From contig NZ_JAUSZZ010000001.1 in NCBI RefSeq assembly GCF_030818075.1, forward strand, positions 1,984,001-2,048,000: DNA of 64,000 bases. Direction: 5' to 3'. Below are positions 19,193-29,548 of this stretch, one piece after another (within the stretch, counting starts at the first letter, position 1; the number at the start of each line of letters is the position of its first letter). A program made the position numbers and the translations under genes. Under the pieces are notes generated by a model. It had not been told where the DNA came from. It did no database searches and saw nothing but the letters and a program-made list of their open reading frames with translations. This stretch comes from Microbacterium proteolyticum (GTDB lineage: Bacteria > Actinomycetota > Actinomycetes > Actinomycetales > Microbacteriaceae).

Positions 19193-19792
19193 GTGATCGA
19201 GATCCCGACCGGTCTTCCGGCCGACCTCGTTCCCCTGTCGTGGCTCGTCGGCGTCTGGGAGGGCACCGGCGTGATCGATTACGACGCGGACGGTCGCACC
19301 TACTCGGGTGAGTTCGCCCACCGCGTCAGCTTCAGCCACGACGGCGGAGCCTTCCTCAACTACTCCGCCGACGCCTGGCTCCTCGTCGGCGACGAGCGGC
19401 GGCCGCTCGTGTCGGAGATCGGATACTGGCGGCTGTCCCGACCCGTCGGTGACGCCGACGCGGGCCCCGCGCTCCTGCCCGGCGTCGGCCCCGGTGTCAC
19501 CCGCACGGCCGACGACGTCGAGGCACTGCGCAACGCCGACGGCGGCTTCGACATCGAGGTGAGCCTCGCCCACGCCGACGGCGTCCTCGAGCTCTACGTC
19601 GGACAGGTGAAGGGCCCCCGCATCGATCTGGCGACGGATGCCGTCGTGCGCACCGCCGGCGCCAAGCCGTACACCGCCGCGACCCGCCTGTACGGGCTCG
19701 TCGACAACCACCTCCTGTGGGCGTGGGACATCGCCGCCCTGGGGCGCGAGCTCGGCTCGCACGCCTCCGCGCGTCTCGCCCGGGCGGAGTGA
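19193..19792 (+). CDS. Nitrobindin-like heme protein (FABP-like barrel)
   Basis: A 199-residue protein of the nitrobindin family: 10-stranded beta barrels that hold heme and can isomerise peroxynitrite. The family signature is near the N-terminus in LSWLVGVWEGTGV (GxWxGxG), with the C-terminal DLALGRELGSHASARLAR-like region carrying the probable heme histidine. GTG start. Cytoplasmic. Two bases separate its stop from ygfZ, so they are co-transcribed. Confidence 0.85.
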   Translation: MIEIPTGLPADLVPLSWLVGVWEGTGVIDYDADGRTYSGEFAHRVSFSHDGGAFLNYSADAWLLVGDERRPLVSEIGYWRLSRPVGDADAGPALLPGVGPGVTRTADDVEALRNADGGFDIEVSLAHADGVLELYVGQVKGPRIDLATDAVVRTAGAKPYTAATRLYGLVDNHLLWAWDIAALGRELGSHASARLARAE

Positions 19793-19794
19793 GC

Positions 19795-20884
19795 ATGGTC
19801 TCCCTCAGCGAGGTCCCCGGTGCCGTCGTCGACGAACGGGGCCTGCGTCACGTCGGGTCACCCGTCGCCGAGCAGCGACGTCTAGCGTCCGGGTCCGCCC
19901 TCGCGCCCCTCGGCGATCGTCGTGTCATCTCCGTCGCCGGAGAAGACCGCCGCAGCTGGCTGGACTCGCTGTCGTCTCAAGCGCTGACCCATCTCCCGGC
20001 GGGTGTGTCCACAGAACTGCTCATCCTCGATCCGCAGGGGCGCGTCGAGCATGCGGCCGCGGTCATCGACGACGGCGAGACGACGTGGCTCCTCGTCGAT
20101 GCGTCCGACGCCGAGGCGCTGGCATCCTGGCTCACGCGTATGCGGTTCCGCCTGCGCGTGGAGGTGCGCGACCGCTCCGACGACCTGTTCGTCGTCGGTG
20201 GCACCCGTGCCGCCGTCGGGCAGCTGCGCACCGTCGCGCCCGTCTGGGTCGACCCGTGGCCCGAGGTGTCGCCAGGCGGCTGGGCCTACGCTCGCACCGA
20301 GCCGCATCCCGGCGCCGAGCGCGACTGGGCCGAGGCGATCGTGGATGCCGCGGAGTTCGAGCGGCTGATCGGCGCCGCGGCGCGGGGCGAGTCCGCGCTG
20401 GCGGGTCTGGATGCCGTCGAGGCGCTGCGCGTCGCCGCGTGGCGGCCGCGTGTCGGCGTCGACGCCGACGAACGGCTGCTGCCGCACGAGATGGATTGGC
20501 TGCGCACCGCGGTGCACCTGTCGAAGGGGGTGCTACCGCGGTCAGGAGACCGTGGCGAAGGTCCACAACCTCGGGCACCCGCCGCGTCGTGTGGTGGCGC
20601 TGCAGCTCGACGGCAGCGACAACGTGCTGCCCGCCCGCGGGGATGCCGTGCGTGCGGGCGACAGCGTGATCGGTGCGATCACGTCGGTCGCCGTGCATCA
20701 CGAGGAGGGGCCGATCGCTCTGGCCCTGGTCAAGCGCACTGCTCCCGAGGGAGTGCCCCTCGTCGTCGACACCGCCGACGGCCCGCTCGCCGCCGCGGCT
20801 GAGACGGTCGTGCCCGCGGACGCCGGAGCGACCGCGGCCGTCCCGCGGTTGCCGCGCCTCGGACGCCGGCGCGCGACGGAATGA
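19795..20884 (+). pseudogene. ygfZ: Folate-binding protein YgfZ, frameshifted by +1 G
   Basis: YgfZ/GcvT-like tetrahydrofolate protein that supports iron-sulfur cluster enzymes. The frame from ATG 19795 runs normally to HLSKG, then the family signature KGCYRGQET continues in the +1-shifted frame as GCYRGQETVAKVHNLGHPPRR to a stop at 20884. The run of five G at 20526-20530 should be four: removing one G restores HLSKGCYRGQET exactly. Total length (1090 bases) is 3n+1. The rest shows no decay, so either the sequence has an error or the mutation is recent. The downstream FUSC gene overlaps its stop. Confidence 0.9.
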
Positions 20885-21990
20885 CCGGCGACGACGCCTC
20901 GACGACCGTCGGGGTCGTCGTCCCCCGCTCGCGCCTGCGGTCCACGCTCGGCCGACGCGTGGTGCGGGTGCGCGAGTCGCTCCCCGCGATCTCGCAGATC
21001 GTCGTCGCCGCGACCGCGGCGTACGCGTTCGCCCACTTCGTGCTCGGACATCAGGTGCCGCTGCTGGCGGCGACGGTGACGGTGTCGAGCCTCGGGCTCG
21101 TGCGGGACGCCCGTCCCTGGCGGGTGGCCGAGACGGTGATGGGCATGCTGGTCGGCATCCTCATCGCCGAGGTCGTCCTCGTGACGGCGGGCACCGGCTG
21201 GTGGCAGATCGCGGTCGCGATGACGGTGACGATGCTGGTGGCGCGCTTCCTCTCCCCGCAGCCGGCGTTCGCCCTCGCCGCGGTGGTGCAGTCGCTCATC
21301 GCCCTCGTGCTCGTCACGGGCGTGCCGTTCCTCCGGCTGGTCGACGGCGCCATCGGCGGGCTGGCCGCGCTCATCGTCACCGCTCTCATTCCGCGGACGC
21401 TGCGACGCACCGAACTGCGCGATGCCGACGAGCTTTTCGACGCGCTCGACGTCGCGATGTCGACCATCGTGCGGGCGCTGCGCAAGGGGGATCGTGCACG
21501 GGCGGAGAGGGGCCTCGAGCGTGCTCGGTCGCTGCAGACGTACGTCGACGCGTGGAGCGGGTCGCTCGAATCGGGGCGCGAGGTGGCGCGCATCTCGCCG
21601 TTCCTCCGCCACCAGCGCACCGAGTTGCAGCGCCACGAGCGGGTGCGCGGGGCGATGGACCTGACCACCCGCAACCTGCGGGTCGTCGCCCGGCGCGCCG
21701 CGTACTTGTGCGCCGACGGTGAGACCCGGCCTGTGCCGGCCGACCTGCTCTCCGAACTCGCCCGCGGCGCCGCGCTGGTGCGCGACTGCCTCGACGACAT
21801 CTCCGCCGAGCCGGCGGCGCGAGCCGCGCTGGTCGCGATCACCCGTCGACTCGACCCGGCCGCCCTGCTGCCGGACGGCGGTGTCGGCGAGCTCAACCTC
21901 GTCGCCGCGATGCGTCCGCTCGCGGTCGACCTGCTGACGGCGGCCGGCATGCCGTCGGCGGAGGCGCGGGCGCTGCTGCCGCGGATCTGA
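20881..21990 (+). CDS. FUSC family membrane protein
   Basis: A 369-residue inner-membrane protein like the N-terminal half of fusaric-acid/aromatic-acid efflux proteins. Residues 35-170 hold about five to six hydrophobic helices (for example LVARFLSPQPAFALAAVVQSLIALVLVTGVP), then a cytoplasmic, Arg-rich helical region follows to the end. The substrate is unknown. The ATG start overlaps the ygfZ stop (ATGA), so translation is coupled. Confidence 0.75.
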   Translation: MTGDDASTTVGVVVPRSRLRSTLGRRVVRVRESLPAISQIVVAATAAYAFAHFVLGHQVPLLAATVTVSSLGLVRDARPWRVAETVMGMLVGILIAEVVLVTAGTGWWQIAVAMTVTMLVARFLSPQPAFALAAVVQSLIALVLVTGVPFLRLVDGAIGGLAALIVTALIPRTLRRTELRDADELFDALDVAMSTIVRALRKGDRARAERGLERARSLQTYVDAWSGSLESGREVARISPFLRHQRTELQRHERVRGAMDLTTRNLRVVARRAAYLCADGETRPVPADLLSELARGAALVRDCLDDISAEPAARAALVAITRRLDPAALLPDGGVGELNLVAAMRPLAVDLLTAAGMPSAEARALLPRI

Positions 21991-22064
21991 CGCTCCGCGG
22001 GGGCTCCGGCGTCCGGAAGACGTCCACCGCGACGCCTGACAGGAGGGTGCATCGGCCCGCGCGG

Positions 22065-22862
22065 TCAGCGCGGCGCCACGGCGTCCCACGCGACGCCGAC
22101 CTCGCCGAGTCGCCAGCGATCGCGCCGGACGAGCGGCCAGCCGGCATCCGCCATCGCCTGCATCGCGGTACGCCAGCGGTGCGCGGCGCCGAAAGGAGCC
22201 ACCACCGCGGCGCGCCTCCATTCCCGTTCGAGGGATGCCACGAACGCGTGCACCCGTTCGCCCTCGACGTTGCGATGGATCAGCGCCTTGGGCAACCGCT
22301 CGGCGGCGACCACGGGGGAGTCCAGGCCCGCCAGCCGCAGGGAGACGGTGAGACTGCGCGGCACGGCATCCGCTCCCACCTCCACCCATGTCACGATCCG
22401 CCCGATCTCATCGCACGTGCCCTCGACGAGGATGCCGTCGGGTTGAAGGCGTGCGCACATACGGGCCCAGGCGTCGGCGACGTCCGGCTCGTCGTACTGA
22501 CGCAGGACGTTCATCGCCCGGATGACCGCGGGTCGACGCCCGCGGTCGGTGGGGACCTCGAAACCGCCGCGGGCGAACGAGACACCGGCGACCCCGGCGG
22601 CCTGCGCGCGGGCGCGGGCGACCCGGTCCGCGTCGATCTCGAGGCCGAGCACCGTGGCATCCGGTCTCTCGCGCGTCAGGCGCGCGTGCAGTTCCAGCGG
22701 GGTGACGGCACTCGCACCGAATCCCAGATCGACGACGAGCGGATCGTCGGTCCGGCGCAGCGCCGGATGCCGGGCGATCCAGCGATCGACGCGGCGGAGG
22801 CGGTTGACCCCGGTCGTGCCGCGGGTGGGCCGGCCGACGGGGGAGGAGCTCACTCCCGACAT
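22065..22862 (-). CDS. SAM-dependent methyltransferase-like protein
   Basis: A 265-residue class I methyltransferase-type protein. The glycine-rich SAM loop is LVVDLGFGASAVTPLEL and the acidic end of strand 2 is LGLEIDADRV. Residues ARGGFEVP follow at motif III position. The later part (QPDGILVEGTCDEIGR) matches the family. Target unknown. The ATG at 22862 is preferred. Transcribed convergently with the FUSC gene and divergently from gpmA. Confidence 0.75.
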   Translation of the reverse strand: MSGVSSSPVGRPTRGTTGVNRLRRVDRWIARHPALRRTDDPLVVDLGFGASAVTPLELHARLTRERPDATVLGLEIDADRVARARAQAAGVAGVSFARGGFEVPTDRGRRPAVIRAMNVLRQYDEPDVADAWARMCARLQPDGILVEGTCDEIGRIVTWVEVGADAVPRSLTVSLRLAGLDSPVVAAERLPKALIHRNVEGERVHAFVASLEREWRRAAVVAPFGAAHRWRTAMQAMADAGWPLVRRDRWRLGEVGVAWDAVAPR

Positions 22863-22913
22863 GATGCCAGTCGCGGCTGCGGGCCGATGCCCGCGCGTCG
22901 ATAGCATGGACCC

Positions 22914-23660
22914 ATGCCTCACACGCTGATCCTCCTCCGCCACGGGCAGAGCGAGTGGAACAAGACCAACCAGTTCACCGGCTGGGTCGACGTGCGACTC
23001 ACCGACCAGGGCAAGGCCGAGGCGAAGCGCGGCGGCGAGCTGCTCGCCGAGTCCGGCGTGCTCCCCGACGTGCTGCACACCTCTGTGCTCAGCCGTGCCA
23101 TCCAGACCGCGAACATCGCCCTCGACGCCGCCGACCGCCTGTGGATCCCGGTCAAGCGGTCGTGGCGCCTGAACGAGCGTCACTACGGTGCCCTGCAGGG
23201 CAAGGACAAGGCGCAGACGCTCGAGGAGTTCGGCAACGAGCAGTTCATGCTGTGGCGTCGTTCGTTCGACGTGCCGCCGCCGCCCCTGCCCGCCGACGAC
23301 CAGTACAGCCAGGTCGGCGACCCCCGCTACGTCGGCATCGACGGCGAGGTGCCCGACACCGAGTCGCTGAAGATCGTCATCGACCGCATGCTGCCGTACT
23401 GGCACAGCGACATCGTGCCCGACCTGCAGGCCGGCAAGACGGTGCTCGTGACCGCGCACGGCAACTCGCTGCGCGGCCTCGTCAAGCACCTCGAGGGCAT
23501 CAGCGACGCCGACATCGCGGAGCTGAACATCCCCACCGGCATCCCGCTCGTCTACCGGCTCAACGACGACCTCACCCCGGTCGGCCCGGGCGAGTACCTC
23601 GACCCGGAGGCCGCCGCGGCCGGTGCCGCTGCCGTCGCCGCGCAGGGCAACAAGCACTGA
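22914..23660 (+). CDS. gpmA: 2,3-BPG-dependent phosphoglycerate mutase
   Basis: Interconverts 3- and 2-phosphoglycerate in glycolysis. It has 248 residues, the standard length. The phosphorylated histidine is H10 in [10 protein letters not shown], and the second histidine is in [26 protein letters not shown] and [10 protein letters not shown] are diagnostic of cofactor-dependent GpmA. It has a short upstream gap, is transcribed alone, and is followed by a strong hairpin shared with phoU. Confidence 0.97.
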   Translation: MPHTLILLRHGQSEWNKTNQFTGWVDVRLTDQGKAEAKRGGELLAESGVLPDVLHTSVLSRAIQTANIALDAADRLWIPVKRSWRLNERHYGALQGKDKAQTLEEFGNEQFMLWRRSFDVPPPPLPADDQYSQVGDPRYVGIDGEVPDTESLKIVIDRMLPYWHSDIVPDLQAGKTVLVTAHGNSLRGLVKHLEGISDADIAELNIPTGIPLVYRLNDDLTPVGPGEYLDPEAAAAGAAAVAAQGNKH

Positions 23661-23668
23661 CACCGTCA

Positions 23669-23712
23669 CGAAGAAGGGGGTGGATGCCGACCGGCATCCA
23701 CCCCCTTCTTCG
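23669..23712. terminator. Bidirectional terminator between gpmA and phoU
   Basis: A perfect 21-bp stem, 23669-23689 with 23692-23712, and a two-base loop. It has purine-rich AAGAAGGGGG on one arm and CCCCCTTCTT on the other, so it can act on both convergent transcripts. Confidence 0.9.
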
Positions 23713-23720
23713 ACTCCGCG

Positions 23721-24404
23721 TCAGATGACCGGCGACGGCTCGTGCGCGGACTCGTCGTCGGCGCCGGCCCAGTCGCCGGTGGCGAGGTAGATGACCTTCT
23801 TCGCCACCGAGACGGCGTGGTCGGCGAAACGCTCGTGGTAGCGGCTGGCGAGAGTCGCGTCGACCGTGGCCGTGGCCTCGCCCTTCCACGAGTCGCCCAG
23901 GACCTTCTCGAACACGCTGAGGTGCAGTTCGTCGATGTCGTCGTCGGCGTCGCGGATCGACTCGGCGATGCGCAGGTCCTGCGTGCGCAGCAGTTCCGCG
24001 AGCTTGCGGGCGACCTCGACGTCCAGCTCGCCCATGCGCGTGAAGGTGCTCTTCAGCCCCTTGGGGATCGCGCGCTCGGGGAAGCGCGAGCGCGCGAGCT
24101 GAGCGATGTGCTCGGCCATGTCGCCCATGCGCTCGAGCGACGCGCTGACGCGCAGGGCGGTGACCACGATGCGCAGGTCGCGGGCCACGGGCTGCTGGCG
24201 CGCGAGGATCTCGATGGCCAGCTCGTCGAGCTCGACGGCCTTGTCGTCGATGATGGCGTCGGCCTCGATGACTTCTTCCGCGAGGGCGACGTCACTCGTG
24301 CCGAAAGCGCGGGTGGCGCGGTCGATCGCGATCGTCACCAGGTCGGCGATCTCGACCAGGCGACTCTGAACGTCCTCGAGGGACTGGTGGAATACTTCGC
24401 GCAT
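23721..24404 (-). CDS. phoU: Phosphate transport system regulator PhoU
   Basis: A cytoplasmic helical-bundle protein that represses the Pho response when phosphate is plentiful. It works with the Pst importer and the sensor kinase. The ATG at 24404 gives 227 residues; an upstream in-frame start adds nine unlikely residues. PhoU repeats show in ARDLRIVVTALRVSASLERMGDMAEHIA and the second YHERFADHAVSVAKKVIYLATG. It is divergent from senX3 and shares a PHO box with it, separated from pstSCAB by 18 kb. Confidence 0.95.
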   Translation of the reverse strand: MREVFHQSLEDVQSRLVEIADLVTIAIDRATRAFGTSDVALAEEVIEADAIIDDKAVELDELAIEILARQQPVARDLRIVVTALRVSASLERMGDMAEHIAQLARSRFPERAIPKGLKSTFTRMGELDVEVARKLAELLRTQDLRIAESIRDADDDIDELHLSVFEKVLGDSWKGEATATVDATLASRYHERFADHAVSVAKKVIYLATGDWAGADDESAHEPSPVI

Positions 24405-24527
24405 GGCGGGTACCTTCCTCGTCGGCGGCACGGCACGCAGATGTCCCGCAACCCTCGGGGATTCTTCCCAGCGAAGGTTAACGAGCGGTGCTGTGACAGT
24501 GAATAGTAGCCCCTGCGCGCCCGCCGG

Positions 24528-24549
24528 CGGGGGTGAACGGCGGGTGAAG
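24528..24549. promoter_or_regulatory. PHO box between phoU and senX3
   Basis: On the minus strand CTTCACCCGCC (24549-24539) and GTTCACCCCCG (24538-24528) form two 11-bp direct units. It lies 27 bases before the senX3 ATG and 124 bases before phoU, so it could control either or both. Autoregulation of the two-component pair is expected from the family. Confidence 0.75.
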
Positions 24550-24576
24550 CCACAGGCTCGCGTTTACGCTGGAGCA

Positions 24577-25791
24577 ATGGAACAACCGCAGCTCGCGCTG
24601 CTCTCGCTCCTTGCCGGTCTCCTCATCGGAGCCGCGGTGGTCGGCCTCGTCGTCGGCGCGCTGCGGGCCCGTGACCGCTCCCTGGCTGAGACGTCCGTCG
24701 ACGTGCCGGAGGGCGTGGATGCCGTGCTCGAGGCGATGGACGACCCCGCATTCGTGTGCGACATGTCCTCGACGGTGCTGGCATTGTCGCCCGCCGCCCG
24801 GGTGTTCGGCCTGCAGACCGGGGAAGTGGTCGCCAGTGACGATCTCAAGCGCGTGACCCGTCTCGCGCGCGACACCGGCGCCGGCGTCGCGGAGAACCTG
24901 CGGCTGCGCCGCGGAGCCGCTCCCGCCGAACCGCGGCTGGTCGCGGTGCGGGCGACCTCCATCTCGGGCCGGCTGACCCTCGTGGTCCTCCGCGACATCA
25001 CGGAGCGCGAGCGGGTGGAGGAGATGCGCCGGGATTTCGTGGCCAACACCAGCCACGAGCTGAAGACGCCGGTGGGTGCGGTGAGTCTGCTGGCCGAGGC
25101 GATCGAATCCGCTGCCGACGACCCCGACCAGGTGCGCCATTTCGCCACGCGCATGCAGGCGGAGGTGGCCCGGTTGAGCGCGCTGGTCACTCGCATCCTG
25201 AGTCTGTCGCGCCTGCAGGCCTCGGAGGAGCTGCGCGAGGTGCGCGACGTGTCGATCGACGAGGTCGTCACCGCCGCGGTCGAGGCGCACACCGTGCAGG
25301 CCGATTCGGCGCAGGTCGTCGTGGTCCGCGGCGGCACCAAGGGTCTGTGGGTGCGCGGGGAGCCGCAGATCCTCACGGAGGCCGTCGGCAACCTCATCGC
25401 CAACGCCATCGCCTACTCGCCGAAGGGCTCGAAGGTCGGGGTGGGGATCAAGCTCGACGCCGACGTCGTGGAGATCGCCGTCACCGACCGCGGCATCGGC
25501 ATCCCCGAGAGCGATCAGCACCGGGTGTTCGAGCGGTTCTACCGGGCCGACCAGGCGCGGTCGCGCCGCACCGGCGGCACCGGACTGGGCCTGTCGATCG
25601 TCAAGCACGCCGTGCAGCGCCACGGTGGCGAGGTCCGGCTGTGGTCGCGCCCCGACCGGGGTTCGACCTTTACCATCCGCCTTCCTCTGTCCGAGACCCC
25701 GGATCTCGACATCGTCAAACCGAAACAGCGTCGCAAGGGCCGCAAGGCTGTCGCGTCGACTGCCGTACCCGTGAAAGAAGACACCGCATGA
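24577..25791 (+). CDS. senX3: Phosphate sensor histidine kinase SenX3/PhoR
   Basis: A 404-residue membrane sensor kinase. It has an N-terminal helix (about 7-28), a PAS-like region (about 45-135), the phosphorylated histidine H160 in [11 protein letters not shown], then the ATPase domain with N box [14 protein letters not shown]1 DRGIGIPE, F box FERFYRAD and G2 [11 protein letters not shown]. It has no periplasmic sensor domain, as usual for SenX3, which senses phosphate through the Pst-PhoU complex. The ATG at 24577 has GGAG upstream. It overlaps regX3 by ATGA. Confidence 0.95.
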   Translation: MEQPQLALLSLLAGLLIGAAVVGLVVGALRARDRSLAETSVDVPEGVDAVLEAMDDPAFVCDMSSTVLALSPAARVFGLQTGEVVASDDLKRVTRLARDTGAGVAENLRLRRGAAPAEPRLVAVRATSISGRLTLVVLRDITERERVEEMRRDFVANTSHELKTPVGAVSLLAEAIESAADDPDQVRHFATRMQAEVARLSALVTRILSLSRLQASEELREVRDVSIDEVVTAAVEAHTVQADSAQVVVVRGGTKGLWVRGEPQILTEAVGNLIANAIAYSPKGSKVGVGIKLDADVVEIAVTDRGIGIPESDQHRVFERFYRADQARSRRTGGTGLGLSIVKHAVQRHGGEVRLWSRPDRGSTFTIRLPLSETPDLDIVKPKQRRKGRKAVASTAVPVKEDTA

Positions 25792-26471
25792 CCCGCGTTC
25801 TGATCGTCGAGGACGAGCCCGACCTGGCCGACCCGCTGGCCTACCTGCTGCGGCGGGAGGGCTACGAGGTCGAGATCGCCGAGGACGGCGCCCTCGCTCT
25901 CACGGCGTTCCGCGAGCGCGGCGCCGACATCCTGCTGCTGGATCTCATGCTTCCCGGGATGCCGGGCACCGAGGTGTGCCGGCAGCTGCGGCTGACCTCG
26001 CAGGTGCCGATCATCATGCTGACCGCGAAGGACTCCGAGGTCGACATCGTGGTCGGACTCGAGCTCGGAGCCGACGACTACGTCACCAAGCCGTACTCGA
26101 CGCGCGAACTGCTGGCCCGCATGCGCGCGGTGCTGCGTCGACGCACTCCGGAGGACGCCGACCTCGACGACCGGGTGCTGGCCGCCGGTCGGGTGACCCT
26201 CGACATCGACCGCCACACGGTCGCGGTCGACGGCGGAGAGATCAACATGCCGTTGAAGGAGTTCGAGCTCCTCGAGGTACTCATGCGCAACGCCGGACGC
26301 GTGCTCACGCGCGGTCAGCTCATCGACCGGGTCTGGGGCACGGACTACTTCGGCGACACCAAGACGCTCGACGTGCACATCAAGCGCATCCGCTCGCGCA
26401 TCGAGCAGAACCCGAGCGAGCCGAGCATGCTCGTGACCGTGCGCGGATTGGGGTACCGCTTCGAGGCGTGA
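25788..26471 (+). CDS. regX3: Phosphate response regulator RegX3/PhoP
   Basis: OmpR-family response regulator of 227 residues and partner of SenX3. The receiver domain has the phosphoacceptor D52 in [12 protein letters not shown] and lysine in DDYVTKPYS. The C-terminal winged helix has [26 protein letters not shown] and [14 protein letters not shown]. It should bind the PHO boxes found before pstS, ppk and senX3 here. The start overlaps the kinase stop, and a strong hairpin follows. Confidence 0.96.
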   Translation: MTRVLIVEDEPDLADPLAYLLRREGYEVEIAEDGALALTAFRERGADILLLDLMLPGMPGTEVCRQLRLTSQVPIIMLTAKDSEVDIVVGLELGADDYVTKPYSTRELLARMRAVLRRRTPEDADLDDRVLAAGRVTLDIDRHTVAVDGGEINMPLKEFELLEVLMRNAGRVLTRGQLIDRVWGTDYFGDTKTLDVHIKRIRSRIEQNPSEPSMLVTVRGLGYRFEA

Positions 26472-26480
26472 TCAGCGCAG

Positions 26481-26522
26481 ACGACGAAGGCGCCGACGGA
26501 AGTCCGTCGGCGCCTTCGTCGT
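26481..26522. terminator. Bidirectional terminator after regX3
   Basis: A perfect 20-bp stem (26481-26500 with 26503-26522) and a two-base AG loop, between the convergent regX3 and lipoprotein genes. Confidence 0.9.
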
Positions 26523-26530
26523 CGTCCCGA

Positions 26531-27097
26531 TCAGTCGGCCGGGGTCGGCGTGGCCGTCGGGGTGGGCGTGGCGGTGTTGGTCGGGATCGGGGCGATCGAG
26601 ACGGTCGCCTCCGGCGTCGGCGCGAGCGGCGCGAGGTACTCGAGGGCGCCGTCGAGGACGGGGACCTGGATCAGGGAGCCCTCGCCGTCGCCGGACTGGA
26701 AGTACACCGGCACGGTGGAGCCGGGGACGGCGTCGATGTCGTCGAGGCGGAGCGGCGCGACATCGCTGACGGGGTCGCCGAGGCTGAGGGTGCGACCGGC
26801 CGGCACGTTGAGCGCGGCACGGACGGCGGAGGAGCCCTCGCCGACCTCGATGCGCAGTTCCACCTGCTCGGCGGTGTCGTTCACGATGGCCGCGACGAGG
26901 TTGCCGGTCGTGCCGTCGTCGTTGGCGACGATCAGGGCGTTGCGGACCGCCAGAGGCCCGGACTCGGCGGGGACGTTCACGCCGTCCGAGGCCGAGTACT
27001 CGATCGTGGTCGCCTGCGGAGCGATGAGGTTGCACCCCGTCGTGCCCAGCAGAACAGCGGCACCCACGGCCATGGACGCGATGAGGCGCGTTTTCAC
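26531..27097 (-). CDS. Exported lipoprotein, unknown function
   Basis: A 188-residue protein from a GTG start with a signal peptide ending in the lipobox TTGC (residues around 20-22), giving NLIAPQ as mature start. The body has beta-rich segments such as [28 protein letters not shown] and a Thr/Pro-rich tail ([15 protein letters not shown]) of the type that spans cell wall. Similar small lipoproteins sit by carD in related genomes (recollection, unverified). No catalytic motif. It is divergent from carD. Confidence 0.8.
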   Translation of the reverse strand: MKTRLIASMAVGAAVLLGTTGCNLIAPQATTIEYSASDGVNVPAESGPLAVRNALIVANDDGTTGNLVAAIVNDTAEQVELRIEVGEGSSAVRAALNVPAGRTLSLGDPVSDVAPLRLDDIDAVPGSTVPVYFQSGDGEGSLIQVPVLDGALEYLAPLAPTPEATVSIAPIPTNTATPTPTATPTPAD

Positions 27098-27269
27098 GGA
27101 TCCTCCAAGATCGACGGACGGCATCCCTCTCATCCTACGGGGTCCGCGGCGACGGTCCGGGTCGTCGCCGCGCGCGCCCGCGCGCCCCCGCCCGCGCGGG
27201 GCCGCGCGGCGCGCACGGGAGGGGGAGGAGCACAGGGAGGGCCGAACCTTAGCGCATGCGGGCCTGTGG

Positions 27270-27275
27270 TATCCT
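27270..27275 (+). promoter_or_regulatory. Candidate extended -10 element of carD
   Basis: TATCCT is preceded by TGG, 27 bases before the carD start, with a GAAAGGA ribosome site after it. The gap upstream also holds a very G/C-rich run around 27170-27230. No convincing -35 box was found. Confidence 0.4.
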
Positions 27276-27301
27276 GGATGTTGCCGAAAGGACATAACTC
27301 C

Positions 27302-27784
27302 ATGCTTTTTGAGGTTGGCGAGACCGTCGTTTACCCGCACCATGGCGCGGCCACGATCATCGAGGTCAAAGAACGCGTCATCAAGGGCGAGACGAAGAAG
27401 TACCTGAAGCTCAACGTCACGCAGGGAGACCTCGTCATCGAGGTCCCGGCCGACAACGTCGATCTCGTCGGCGTTCGCGACGTGATCGGCAGGGAGGGTC
27501 TCGACCGCGTGTTCGAGGTGCTGCGCGCGCCCTTCACCGAGGAGCCGACCAACTGGTCGCGCCGCTACAAGGCGAACCTCGAGAAGCTGGCGTCGGGCGA
27601 CGTGATCAAGGTCAGCGAGGTCGTGCGCGACCTCTGGCGTCGCGATCAGGACCGCGGTCTGTCCGCCGGTGAGAAGCGCATGCTCGCCAAGGCGCGTCAG
27701 ATCCTCGTGTCGGAGCTGGCGCTCGCCGAGAAGACCGACGAAGACCGCGCGAGCGTCGTGCTCGACGAGGTCCTCGCGTCCTGA
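27302..27784 (+). CDS. carD: CarD family RNA polymerase-binding regulator
   Basis: A 160-residue essential actinobacterial regulator that binds the RNA polymerase beta subunit and stabilises open promoter complexes, especially at rRNA promoters. The N-terminal RNA-polymerase-interaction domain (about 1-55) begins [19 protein letters not shown]. The C-terminal helical domain (about 60-160) holds the conserved [17 protein letters not shown]. The ATG at 27302 has a good GAAAGGA ribosome site. No anomalies. Confidence 0.96.
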   Translation: MLFEVGETVVYPHHGAATIIEVKERVIKGETKKYLKLNVTQGDLVIEVPADNVDLVGVRDVIGREGLDRVFEVLRAPFTEEPTNWSRRYKANLEKLASGDVIKVSEVVRDLWRRDQDRGLSAGEKRMLAKARQILVSELALAEKTDEDRASVVLDEVLAS

Positions 27785-27820
27785 TCTGCTCGGGTGTCGC
27801 CGTCGCGCTAGCGTGAGCGG

Positions 27821-29023
27821 GTGACTCTCACCCCTGTGCCGCGCCTCGCTGTCATCGTCGTCGCCGCCGGGTCCGGTACCCGCCTTCGCGGCGGGGCGCC
27901 GAAAGCGTTCGTGGGTCTCGGGACGCGATCGATCCTGCATCGTTGCCTGCTCGGCGTCTTCGCGGGGCCGCTCGCGCAGGTCGTCGTCGTCGTTCCCGAG
28001 GGGTACGAGGGCGATGCCCTCACCGATGCCCGGGATGCCGCGGGCCCCGCCGCCGATCTGCTCACCGTCGTGACCGGCGGTGCCACCCGTCAGCAGTCGG
28101 TTTCGGCTGGTGTCGCGGCGCTGTGGGCGGATGTCGCGGTCGTGCTCGTTCACGACGCCGCGCGCGCGCTGACTCCCCCCGCGGTGTTCGAGCGTGTCGC
28201 CGCGGCCGTCGACGCGGGCGCCGCGGCCGTCATCCCGACGCTGCCCGTGGTCGACACCATCAAGCGGGTGGATGCCGACGGCCGCGTGGTCGGCGGTGTC
28301 GACCGCTCCGAGCTGGCCGCCGCGCAGACCCCCCAGGGATTTCGGCGGGCCGTCCTCGAGGAGGCGCTCAGCGGTGCCGAGACGGACCACACGGACGACG
28401 CCGCGGCCGTCGCGGCAGCGGGTCACGCCGTCGTCACGGTGGCCGGCGACGAGGCGTCGTTCAAGATCACGACGGCCCCCGACCTCGAGCGCGCCCGGTC
28501 GATGATGCAGGGCGCGCCCGCGGCATCCGCTCCGCCGACGCCCCGCGACCTCCTGCCGCGCGTGGGGATCGGCACCGACGTGCACGGCTTCGGCGGCGAG
28601 GGGACCCTCTGGCTCGCCGGCCTCGAGTGGCCGGGGGAGCAGGCCCTGTCGGGGCACTCCGACGGTGACGCCGTGGCGCACGCGATCGTCGACGCGCTGC
28701 TGGCGGCGGCCGGTCTCGGCGACATCGGCACCCACTTCGGCACCGATCGCCCCGAGTTTGCCGGCGCCCACGCCGAGGCCTTCCTGGCCCACACGGTGGG
28801 TCTGCTGGCCGCGGCGGGCTGGCGGGTCGGCAACGTCTCCGTGCAGGTGCAGGCCAATCGTCCGCGCTTCGCCGCGCGCCGTGTGGAGGCCGAGCAGGCG
28901 CTCTCGCAGGCGCTGGGGGGAGCGGCGGTGTCGGTCAGCGCCACCACCACCGACGGCCTCGGGTTCACCGGCCGGACCGAGGGCGTCGCCGCCTTCGCCA
29001 CGGCCCTCGTCGTGCCCGCTTAG
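27821..29023 (+). CDS. ispDF: Bifunctional IspD-IspF of the MEP isoprenoid pathway
   Basis: Two MEP-pathway enzymes in one 400-residue chain. The N-terminal part (about 1-230) is 2-C-methyl-D-erythritol 4-phosphate cytidylyltransferase, with the nucleotide loop [16 protein letters not shown]. The C-terminal part (about 243-400) is 2-C-methyl-D-erythritol 2,4-cyclodiphosphate synthase, with metal ligands in [10 protein letters not shown] and [12 protein letters not shown] and a later [12 protein letters not shown] short Ala/Pro linker joins them. Fusions of this pair occur in several bacteria. GTG start. The stop overlaps the convergent acetyltransferase gene by four bases. Confidence 0.95.
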   Translation: MTLTPVPRLAVIVVAAGSGTRLRGGAPKAFVGLGTRSILHRCLLGVFAGPLAQVVVVVPEGYEGDALTDARDAAGPAADLLTVVTGGATRQQSVSAGVAALWADVAVVLVHDAARALTPPAVFERVAAAVDAGAAAVIPTLPVVDTIKRVDADGRVVGGVDRSELAAAQTPQGFRRAVLEEALSGAETDHTDDAAAVAAAGHAVVTVAGDEASFKITTAPDLERARSMMQGAPAASAPPTPRDLLPRVGIGTDVHGFGGEGTLWLAGLEWPGEQALSGHSDGDAVAHAIVDALLAAAGLGDIGTHFGTDRPEFAGAHAEAFLAHTVGLLAAAGWRVGNVSVQVQANRPRFAARRVEAEQALSQALGGAAVSVSATTTDGLGFTGRTEGVAAFATALVVPA

Positions 29024-29481
29024 AGCTCGCGGGTCATGAAGGTCGACAGCGGGTCGGGCACGTACGGCGGGAACGCCTCGCACTCGCGGAACCCCTCGCT
29101 GGCGTACAGACCGCGCGCCGCGGCGAAGTCGTCGGTGCTCCCCGTCTCGAGCCACAGACTCCGGATGCCGCGCTCCGCGGCATCCTCCATGATGTGCCGC
29201 AGCATCGCCCGGCCGATGCCCTGCCCGAGGAAGCGCTGGACCACGCGCATCGACTTCAGCTCCGCGCGCTCGTGCCCCAGGTCTTTGCACGCGCCGATCC
29301 CGGCGAGCTCGTCGTCGACCCACGCCGACCACACGGTGATGCCGTCGGCCATGAGACGGTCCGCGTCGAGGGCGTGCACGCTCTCGGCGGGGGTGTTCTC
29401 GAGCATGGCCGCCATGTGCGCCGCGACCAGGGCGCGGGTCTCGGCACCGGTGAGATCGTCGGGACGGATGAGCAGCGGCAT
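29020..29481 (-). CDS. GNAT family N-acetyltransferase
   Basis: A 153-residue acetyl-CoA-dependent acetyltransferase. The acetyl-CoA loop is in [18 protein letters not shown] (Q/RxxGxG/A), with ELKSMRV just before it and the C-terminal [16 protein letters not shown] typical of the fold. Substrate unknown. The ATG at 29481 was chosen because the family starts near here; a longer frame would overlap cysS. Its last bases overlap the ispDF stop. Confidence 0.85.
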   Translation of the reverse strand: MPLLIRPDDLTGAETRALVAAHMAAMLENTPAESVHALDADRLMADGITVWSAWVDDELAGIGACKDLGHERAELKSMRVVQRFLGQGIGRAMLRHIMEDAAERGIRSLWLETGSTDDFAAARGLYASEGFRECEAFPPYVPDPLSTFMTREL

Positions 29482-29548
29482 ACCGGCACCGTATCGGCCG
29501 CGTGTTTCCCCCAGGTGTCGGCCATGGGGTGGCCGGTAGGCTTGAGCA